From positions 36,685,449 to 36,749,448 of the forward strand of contig CM032660.1 of assembly GCA_019095985.1 (NCBI GenBank): a stretch of 64,000 nucleotides of DNA, written 5' to 3'. Below, in pieces: positions 51,981 through 62,300 of the stretch (its first letter is position 1; each line of letters opens with the position of its first letter). A program made the position numbers and the translations under genes. The DNA is from Streblospio benedicti. Lineage: Eukaryota > Annelida > Polychaeta > Spionida > Spionidae. The notes beneath the pieces were generated by a model. That model was not told the origin of the DNA. It did no database searches and saw only the letters and a program-made list of their open reading frames with translations.

Positions 51981-52678
51981 ATTAAAATATATCAGAAAAA
52001 TCGCCTGTTACCTGCAATATCGTTTACGTGTGAACGTAAACTAAGAAGGAAAGTCATACAGATTTGGTGGCCCTTCAATGCACCTGCTTCAATGGTAGTC
52101 TACGGTGTCTATTTTTATGTATATCAGACTCACAATCAAACATTTACACAACAATCACTTAACAAAAATATTCTTATCATGATTTTACCATAAATTACAT
52201 TGAAGTAGTTTGCAATGAAGCATGAAGATAATAAAGAATACTTCAAATACTGTAAAACAATAAAGTCTATTTCAATAAGACATAGAAAAGATAAACACAC
52301 AGCCATTGCTGGTAAAAAAAAACAAAGAAAATATTCTCTTCAAATGTTGCAATAAATATAGCAAAATTATGTTCACAATATTTTCACACCGAACATCCAA
52401 AACTAATGGCTCTAACAAAGAAATTATTGTAAAAGAATCGCACTTTTCATGACACAAAAGATTGTAGCAATGGCAAGTTCATGCTTTTGAAAATATATCT
52501 CTTTCATTCATACAGCAAATTTTATCACAATCATAATACCTTGTAGTATTCCATAAATATGTACATCAAATTCATATGACATTGGCTTATCATGTGATCT
52601 GCACAAAATTCCTGAGCATACAATAAGTAAGATAGCCCATAGCAAAAGTTGAATCACATAAATATATCAACCATATAC

Positions 52679-52801
52679 CTATCAAACATAATAAAAGAAA
52701 AATCGCCATCAATTATAAATGATGGGGAGACTAATTTGGTTGTTCCAAGGAACATATTTGTGGGTCCAATAGAGATAGTTACATATATCGTTGCCGCCAA
52801 A
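52679..52801 (-). other. Orphan candidate exon, 123 nt
   Basis: Minus strand: TTTTATTTTTCAG, then an open 123-nt segment reading LAATIYVTISIGPTNMF and LVSPSFIIDGDFSFIMFDR, then GTATATGG. The open frame is phase 2 at both ends. It lies downstream of the SLC44A stop, and its open phase does not fit the last SLC44A donor. I do not recognise the peptide. It could be an exon of an unseen minus-strand gene or chance. Confidence 0.25.
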
Positions 52802-52952
52802 CTGAAAAATAAAATAAAATAAGTTGAATAATTGTTCAATTGATACTTTTAATTTTCAACAGACTGAAGAATTAATCCTGTATAAATACTTCTCAGAGAT
52901 ATTGTAAATGTAAAAGCAGTTTGAAATGTAAAAACTTCTTTAACTTAATTTA

Positions 52953-53643
52953 CTGTAAAACTAGAAATATTCGTGCACAATTTAATTAGCAAATTTCGCG
53001 GGTGGTATAGAAACTGCAAAATTAAATAGCTCGCAAACATTCATAGCACGCAAATATTTTTTACCGCACCACATATTACTAAGTTTACAGTAGAAACTGC
53101 TGACTTACGGGCGACGTTTCATAGTGCAAGTAATGTACATCTAGATCTAGTGACGCAGAACAAATTCATGTGCAGTATGCTACTGTGTTGATTTTCTGGT
53201 GTGTATATAAAGCCTAAAATAATTTGGCCAAACAACTGAACATACATACATGTACATTCATTTTTCAAGAAGACACAATGTTGCTTCTAATGATCAAGAT
53301 GTTTTTAATCTGCTACCTGATTGCAACACAGCCATGGCTGCTGCTAATGCAAATGTTGTGAATGTGTAAAGGCTTCATCTTCTCTGCTGGCAAGGGACGT
53401 ACTACACGTGGACCGTACAAGGTTCACTTTGTCATATTACTTTGTCATATTTACTTCAAGTATTAATAAAAGATAAAATTGAAAAGTTCTATTTATTGAT
53501 TGTTAATCTGTGCTGAAAAATTCAGCTGAAATATTCTTATGAAAATTCCACATTCTTAAAAACTGCAAAATTAAATAGCCGCAAAATAATATATGGATCA
53601 AAACCGCGAAATTAAATAGCCGCGAATATTTCTAGTTTTACAG
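52953..53643. mobile_element. TIR element with TA duplication, 691 bp
   Basis: The left end is CTGTAAAACTAGAAATATTC. The right end in reverse complement is CTGTAAAACTAGAAATATTC, followed by GCGG. TA stands on both sides. Internal motifs AAATTAAATAGC recur near both ends. Non-coding; Tc1/mariner-type ends. It lies just past the SLC44A stop and may supply its poly(A) signal (TTTATT at about 53489-53494). Confidence 0.8.
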
Positions 53644-53727
53644 TAAAATCACAATACATGTAGTTTATAGGTATACAACCAACCAATTATGGTAAGACAA
53701 ACCTTTCTAAGGTTTAATTCTCACTTG

Positions 53728-56287
53728 TTAATCTTTCTTAGCATCTTCTACAACTTTGTCATTCTTTTTGCCAAGGATTTTCATGAGCTCTTTAGTCATG
53801 AAATAAGGCTTTTCAGCAGACCCATCATTACGCTCCAAGTCTTCCACTTAAATAATAATCATGGCAAAGAAAATTATAATATAAGTATAATTTTCTAAAT
53901 TTTCATAGAATTCATATTATAAGTGTTTGTGAAAGAATGTTTATTGTTCCAACATTGTGAAAAACATATCTGTATTTGTGATAATGATATAAACAAACTT
54001 ACAGAAGCATAGAAACAATGTATCAACACCCATGCTATAGACACTGAAGAATCCTGAAGCTATTACGTATGATCCAAGTCCAATTATCTGAAAACCATGT
54101 ACAGATATTAGTCGTTCCACAAAATGAAGGCAATATATAAATCTCGAGCAAATATGATTGTATTTTTGTCATGAAAAAAAAAAGAATTAGTAATGTCCAA
54201 ATAAATTTAGGATTTAATTGATTTTGTTTCTCTTTCAGTCCTGTTGAAATGAATGGAAATTTCATAATGCACAAAAACACATTGCATTGTTATTATCTAA
54301 GCATACTTGTTGCTCGCTGAACATAATCTCATAAGGTTTTACATCTACATACTTATTGGGGAAAACATTTTACTATAAAGTTGTTTATAATAGCCATAAT
54401 GTTCTTTTTGTATGTAAATGCTTTGACGCCGCCCAAGTAATTTTTCAGTCATTTAGCGAAACGAAAATATCATGAAGGTTCAATTTCAAATAACAAATTA
54501 GAGTACTGTCAATGTAGAATACACTCTAAATAAATGTAAATGTACATTATCGAACAGGCACACACACAAATTGCTCTAAGCAATTTTCTAAATCCATCAA
54601 TTTCACATTTAGAGTACATAATGTTTGTGTGTGCATTTTAAATCATTCAGGCATAGTGGTAGAGATGGTTAAGGCAGCTGGAGATACTGCCGCCTCCATG
54701 ATCCTTGACCTCATAGATCATATCGACGGAAAAGTCCCATCCAACTGGGAGCAGAGTTTCATTGTCTGTTTGTACAAGGGCTGATGCTCTGGATAGGGGT
54801 AACTATCGTGGTCTGAAGCTGACTGAGCAAGTCATGAAAGTCTTAGAAAGGATTGTGGACAGGCTCATTAGACAGGTGGTGTCTATCGACGAGTCCCAGT
54901 TTGGCTTCCGTCCCAGGCAGAGGTACAACAGATGCAATTTTTGTTGTCAGACAACTTTGGGAGAAGTACCTTGCAGCCAACAAAAGACTCTATATGGCTT
55001 TTGTGGACTTGGAGAAGGCCTTTGATAGGGTTCCTAGGAAGGTCATCTGATGGGCACTGAGGAAACTTGGTGTAGAGGAGTGGATTGTGCGCCTAGTCCA
55101 GAGCATGTATGATAATGCACGCAGTCAGGTTCGCGTTGGTGATGGTTACAGTGAAGAGTTTTCGAAACGGTGTCCACCAAGGTTTGGTACTCAGCCCACT
55201 GCTGTTCATTACCGAGTGCTTGAAGCCCCTTTCTCGTGAGTTCCGATCTGGTGTCCCTTGGGGAGGACTTTATGCTGATGACCTAGTCATAATAACAGAG
55301 TCACTTGAGGAATGTCAGTAGGCTGTTGTTGTGGAAAGGAAGGCATGGAGAAAAAAAGGTCTAAGAGTAAATGCAAGGAAGACTAAGATCATGATCTGCG
55401 GTTCAGGTCTGGATGTTCTCCAAAACTTGGCAGTTTCTGTGCTGTTTGCTGCACTGGTGTAAACACAGCAGTCTGAAAAGGCTGCAAAAGTGGGTGCATA
55501 AGAAATGCAGTGACTTAAACGCCTAACAGAGGACCCAAGTTTCAAGTGCAGACGTTGTCAGGGTACTGCAAAGATTTAATCGATGGCAGACCACAGAGTG
55601 AGGTTCAGGTGGGACCCGACAAGTTGGAGGTCAGCTTCCTTTTGTTACCTGGGAGACATGCTCTCGGCTACCGGTGGCTGTGACGCTGCAACGACAACAC
55701 GGGTGAAGACAGCCTGGAAGAAGTTTAAGGAGCTACTGCCTGTTCTCTCATCTCGCCACCCTCTCACACAAGACGGGGACAAGTGTACAGTACTAGTGTG
55801 TACGGAGTGCAATGCTCCATGCTAGTGAAACATGGCCCTTAACCAAGCCAAACTTTCAACGTTTGCAACGCAATGACAGGGCAATGATCAAACAGATCTG
55901 CAAAGTGAAGCCGGAGAACGCCGCCACCACCAGTTCAAGTGAGCCAAACGGCCTTGAGGACCTTGACCTCATTCTAAAGGAGAGAAGACTTCTGTTGGTA
56001 TGGCCACGTGGTACGGTCAAGCGGAGCAATCAAGACAGCATGAGACATGCAAGTGGCTGGTATCGTGGAACCGGTAGACCCAAGACTTCATGGAAGCAGG
56101 TGACTGAGAGGGATATGAGGGACTGGGGACTAAAAAAACCGATCCTCATGAGAAAAAAACACATGGAGATCCGTGTACGAACAGCCATGCGTGCAGCTAG
56201 CCAGCTACCTGGAGGGGGTCCACTGATGTGGACGTTAATCCCAGCACCTGCACGTTAATCAAAAACCGATGATGATGATGATGATGA

Positions 56288-56325
<38 letters not shown>

Positions 56326-59300
56326 TGCAATGTATTAAATATTCAAATTACAACAATTGGAATCATTAAGAAACTGCAACACAATTCATGGATAATAGTT
56401 ATGTAAACACCATAAGTAATAACAAAGGTATTCATGATATCGTGATTATATTCTATTATCTTTCAAAAACAAAATTTCATTTCAATTATTTTATTATTTT
56501 TATCAGACTTGGGGGCAATTACAATTTTGCAGTTCAATTACAATTACAAGGTCCTTTTTGAATGTCAATACAATTATAATTGCGCACTGATTTTTGTTCA
56601 ATTAAAACTACAATTACAGACAAATTTTCAATCCCAATTACACGATTACAAGCTAAAATTCAACTAAACTTCCATTACAGCTTTATGGTAAATAATAACA
56701 CCACTTGTTATCCATAGTTATATTTCAATTTCAGTTATATGGTTATTATCAATGGTGCAAATTAACATTATAGTCTACATGAAAAACATACTGCTTTAAA
56801 GAACAGTAATGAGAAAAGACTTAACAAAGGTTAATATACTGATTGCTGACCCAGGTATAAATACTGACTGGACAAATATGGCAATAGACAATGGTTAAAT
56901 GTAATCAATCAGACAATCATGTATGTTGATATACTGCCTATAAGGAAGTATTATATTTGATAGACCACATAAACAGACCATAAGTATATGCCTCGAGGCA
57001 ACTGGCTTGAAAAATGCCTCGACATTGTACCTATGTAACACCCTTCTTATCAGAACATATTCTCCCGCGCCAACAGTGACGACCTATGACGTCATTTGTT
57101 GTGAGCAAGGCAAGAGCAATTGCTGAAAGCTCAATAAGTAATTTGAACTTATTATCCTGTTTAAAATATAATAGTCAGGGTGCCGCCCAACTTAACCGCG
57201 ACTCGGTCGATAAAGTTTTTTTTATGATTGATTTTACATCCTTGGGACCTCACTATGCATATCTGGAGGATATCAAGCGTGTATCCTTGAGGCTTTTGAG
57301 AAATTCAAGATGGCGTCCAAGATGGCTGCCACACAATTAGAAATCATAACTTTTGAACTGTTAACACAGAATGGCAAGTAATACCACTTTTTCAATAGTT
57401 TTTTACATCAGCAGTTCATTTCTGATGTTGTTTTTATGATCTGAGGTCACAGATCCAAGATGGCCGCCACTCAATGAGAAATCATAACTTTGAACCATTT
57501 CATGTAAAATAGCAAAAAATACCACTTTTTCTATAATTTGTTAGATCAGCAGTTCCTGTCTGTTGTTTTTATGATCTGAGATCACAGATCCAAGATGGCA
57601 GCCATTTAATGAGAAGTCATAACATTTGAACTTTTTGACATAGAATAGCAAATAATACCACTTTTTTCCTATAGTTTGTTACACCAGCAATCAATTTCTA
57701 ATGTTGATTTTATGATCTGAGGTTACAGATCCAAGATGGCCACAAAGATGGCCACCACGCAATGAGAAATCATTACTTTTGAACTATTTACACAGAATAA
57801 CTAGTAATAGCACTTTTTCTATAATTTTTTCAATCAGCAGTTAATTCATCGCAATATCAGAGCTACAGGGCAATGCCTGATAAGGCCACGGTGCGTACCC
57901 TGCTATTGGACCTCTTCAGGTCACAGAGATATACTTTAACAAACACCTCAATGATAAAGACGTGGAGGAATTCTTGAAGGCACACCCGGTCCCTGGACTG
58001 GACAGCCTACAGGTCCCTCAATTGGATAGTGACATCCTTAAACAGGTGCACCCCAGACATAGCAGGGAGAAATATCATATGCCTAGTTAGAAGCCTCCTG
58101 CCTCATATGGACTCCACCATGAAATGAGTGCAAACCAAGATAGTGCATGCAATGGGGCGGTTAGCCACCTTGTGGTCCACTTTGTGGATGGCCATCGACG
58201 CTGCCTGGTGGGAGCTGAGGCATTTTGAAGCGCAGTTAACTCTTATTGAAATAGCCATAACCATGGTGGGCCAGGGCTCACAGACCATCAGCATACATGA
58301 GAGTGGGACTTGCTGAAAAAACATGAAATACTGTGTGAAAGAAGTAACATTGGGTGCGAAGCCTGTCTGTTATCTATTATCATCCAACGTGGAAATCCCT
58401 GAAATCAGGGAAAACCCTGAAGACTCTCATGTATGCATCAGCTATGCGAGATATGGTGAGGTGAGTCTTGTGCTTGGGTTGAAGGATGAAGCCACAGATG
58501 CTTTAGCAGACCACCGAGTAGCCCTCCCTAAGGGTGGTGAAGTCCTTTTTGAGCAAGACTTTCAGGACCTCATGCAGTAGGAAGTATCGAGTGTGGAAGA
58601 TATTTCCCAACTCATAGAGCATAGAAGCACAAAATCACACTCCCCCCACCCCCCCTACCAGAGGCGGAGTCCAGAAGAAGGAGCCCTTTCAAAAAGCCAA
58701 GTGCCAGTATGGGGCTCCACACGCTGGTCTTGGTTGCGGTGGTGGAAAAGCCGGAAAACACAACAAAACAAGATATGTTAGCGTTGCCCCCATTTCCCCT
58801 TCTATCCCTAAGTATTCCAAAGGAAAGCACACAGGTGACTAGGCTCGTCTTCTACCTTACGGGAAGGGGTAAAATTCCTTGACCCAGCCCCTCCCTTGAC
58901 GTATCTGAGCCTGTACAAGTCCTCTCCTTGCAAAGGAAGTGCTACAGCTTCTTGCTCTTCTTCCCTGCAGGGGAACCCCTGCCAGAGCTGGACACCCTTA
59001 ACCTCTAGGCCGTCCAGTTCCCACTGGATCTAGTGGAGAGGTGCACAGCTCTGGCACTGCAGAAACTGTAGCTAACCCAGAAGTGCTAAGCATTGTGACC
59101 GGATACCAAATGCCAAGCATGGGCCAGCCACCGCGATCAAATAGCTTCAATCCACACTTCAACCCTGACAAAGTGCTCATGATATCCTTAGTTCTGGACA
59201 AGCAGGCCTTGCGCCTGGTGTCGGATGATCCAGACCAATTTATGGTGCACATCTTCTTGTGTCCAAAAAATAACTGCTCCTCCAGGCCGATCTTCAACCT

Positions 59301-62300
59301 CAATGACCTGAAGCAAGTGGTAGAGTATGCCCATTTCAATGTGGATGGCATGCCCTTAGTGAAAAACATGCTCATGAAAGGCATCTTCTTCATGAAAGTC
59401 GACCTGACGGACGCCTAGTGGTACGTTCCAATCCACGAAGGGCACAGGAAATTCTTACGGTTTAAGTGGCAACAATCTGTATGAGTTCACTTGGCTTCCC
59501 TTTGGACTGGCATCAGTGCCATGCGTCCACCAAGCTGCTCAAACTGGTAGTGAGCTTCTTGCGCAGGGTAGGGATGCATCTGGTCATCTACATGGACAAC
59601 TTACTCTTAATGAACCAGAATCCAATCCGGCCTCGTCAGGAAGGCCGCACACTGTCTCATGCTCAAGGCAATTGGGTTTATTGTGAACCACACAAAGTTA
59701 TTTCTGACAGCATCTCAGGACCAAGAAATCCTGGTCCTCAGGGTGCAAATGGTCCCAATGAGCATCGCACTGCCAGACTACAAACAGCTGGAAATTATGG
59801 CCCTTTACCCCAAAAACGATGGCGGCAAACAGAATGGAGCCAGTCCATCATGGCACCTTAATGTTTTAGAATGCTGATGTACAAAAAATATTTAGAAAGT
59901 TGTATTACTTGATATTCCACGTCACATAAATTACTAAGATTAATCATTTGTTTGTAGGTGGTTCTTCTCATGCTGTGGCTACCGTTTTTCAACCATTTAA
60001 TTGAAATTCAAAATTCAAAAGTTAAGCTAAACTTAGTTTTTTCTCCTGAAGAGGTCTTCATATAATACAAAAATATTTGAAATTCAGTTTAGCTTAACTT
60101 TTGAATTTTGAATTCCAATTAAATGGTGGAAAAGATGGTAGCCACAGTACTACATCAAATAGTTCAAAAGTAATGAATTCTCATTGAGAGGCTGCCATCT
60201 TGGTGGCCATCTTGGATCTGTGACCTCAAATCATGACAACATAATTGGAATGAACTGCTGGTCTAATTACTATTGAGAAAATGGTATTACTTGCTATGTT
60301 ACATTGAATATTTCAGAAGTTATGATTTCTCATTAAATGGCGGCCATTTTGGATCTGTGACCTCAGATCATAAAAACAACATCAGAAATGAACTGCTGAT
60401 GTGAAAGACTATTGAAAAAGTGGTATTACTTTCTATTCTGTGTCTAATAGTTCAAAAATTATGATTTCTAATTGTGTGGCAGCCATCTTGGATGCCATCT
60501 TGAATTTCTCAAAAGCCTCAAGGATAGTTCATACACGCTTGATATCCGCCAGATATGCAATAATGAGGTCCCAAGGACGTAAAATCAATCATAAAAAAAA
60601 CTTTATCGACCGAGTCGCGGTCAGGCTAAAATATCAGCTTTGGCACCCTGACTATACGTCTAAAATGCAATTACTAAGCAATCACAATTATAATCAATTA
60701 CAATTACAGCATACATAGAAAACTAATTACAATTATACCATTTTTGAAAAGGTCAATTACAATTATGCCAAAAAGTAACTGATTACAATTACGCCAATTA
60801 CAATTATACTTGACCCAAGTCTGCTTTTTATCATGGTTTTGAAAACGCAGTTCTCACATTTAACAGTTTATATTTACCAGTAGTTTTGATTTTGCATTAG
60901 TTTCATGCAGCTCCTTACCATAACCATATACTGATGGGTTAGTTATTGATGCCTGCTATTGCAGGCTAGAATAAAGCATGAGCTTAAATTTACTGTATCG
61001 GTAAGTCTAATTTACCCGAACCATTGAGGGTGAATTGGATATCCATTGCGGTAAATTTGAGCTTATTTATGGCTTTTTTCAAGATTGCAAAAGCAGCACC
61101 ATTTCATAGTTCAGCCACTAATGGCTTAATTTCTTAGAATATACAACAAATGCTAAAAACAAACTAATAAACTAATGAACATAATTATAAAATATATATG
61201 AAACAAAATATATTAACAGCGAACATGAGCATTAGTACTCACAAAGACAGGCACAAGTCTAAAGTTTAACAGATTTTTGTCAATTTTATCATCTGATGTT
61301 TTTGTGGAGGGCTCTAGATACATGGCCGCAGGTATTGCTGATCACACATAAAATAGAAATACAGTGAAAAACTATATATGAAACTATATATAAAATGAAA
61401 TTATATATAATAAGATCTTACAACTACAACAGAAAAAATAAATAAAAAAACAATAACAAACTAGAAGATGCGCAATGGAGCACACAGTTCCAGCACATTA
61501 AAACATCTATCTAAGGTGGTGCGACAAACAAAACTTCATATATGCTGTAGGGTCCCTACGGGTATCTTGAGTATTTGTCCACAGAATATGCCTATTTTTC
61601 GAGTACAAGTCTTGTACTCGAGTATGTAATAAGATTTGTCCTTTTTAAATCAACGCCCTTCTATTTTAGAGGCAAACAATTTATGCTGTAGAAGTTAACA
61701 CTGTGGGAGAAATATTAACTGGAATGACCAACCACTGCTTGCAGGTAAATCATTTTAACTCCCAACAGCCAGTAATGCCTTTATTTGGGGGGGCACTGAC
61801 CATTACGGGGTGTGGGTGTGGGTGGTCTGAAATAGACTAAATGATTTCCGTACACAAACACTTGCTGCAAACAATTACTGGCCTGTTTGGAACAAGTGTT
61901 GGTGGGAATACACATATGACCGAGGACCCAAGTACGCGAGTAGCAAAATTACTACCCGTGGGGACCCTAATATGCTGTAGGTAATCAAAGGATAAAAACG
62001 CTCATATTAATTTGAAAATTCCAAATTTTGTGACTTCACAAAAAAAAAAAATGTTTCCATTGTTTATTTAATACATTTTTGTTGAAAACGTGATAATTTT
62101 TATCGATGGGTCTTCTAAATCTTTACTTCCAGGATATTTGGTACGTTAAATTTTTGCAGACAGCGTTGTGTGCTACCTCCCTGCCAATGGTGGACAAAAG
62201 TACAAGCGTCTAAACCCTATAATTTGACTGTAGGTATTGAATAACTTTCTACAAAAGAATAAAGGACTATAAAACAGAAAAGAAATCAGAGAAATAGACT

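Larger units (their letters stand above)
56504..60823. mobile_element. 4.3-kb TIR element with hAT-type ends
   Basis: The left end is CAGACTTGGGGGCAATTACA. The right end in reverse complement is CAGACTTGGGTCAAGTATAA. Just outside lie ATTTTTAT (56496-56503) and CTTTTTAT (60824-60831), an 8-bp duplication with one difference. Subterminal zones on both sides are dense in AATTACAATTAC. Further in, both arms carry GACTCGGTCGATAAAGTTTT and its complement, then arrays of about 130-bp units in opposite orientation. The centre holds a DIRS-like fossil. No hAT transposase was seen, so it was probably mobilised in trans. Confidence 0.7.

Noticed and set aside
54035-54280. Minus-strand 81-codon frame across 54035-54280
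   Set aside because: Wrong frame over SLC44A exon 54003-54087; the true frame there reads IIGLGSYVIASGFFSV.
56267-56325. GAT repeat as a regulatory or satellite locus
   Set aside because: It directly follows the LINE coding end and is best explained as the element's 3' tail.
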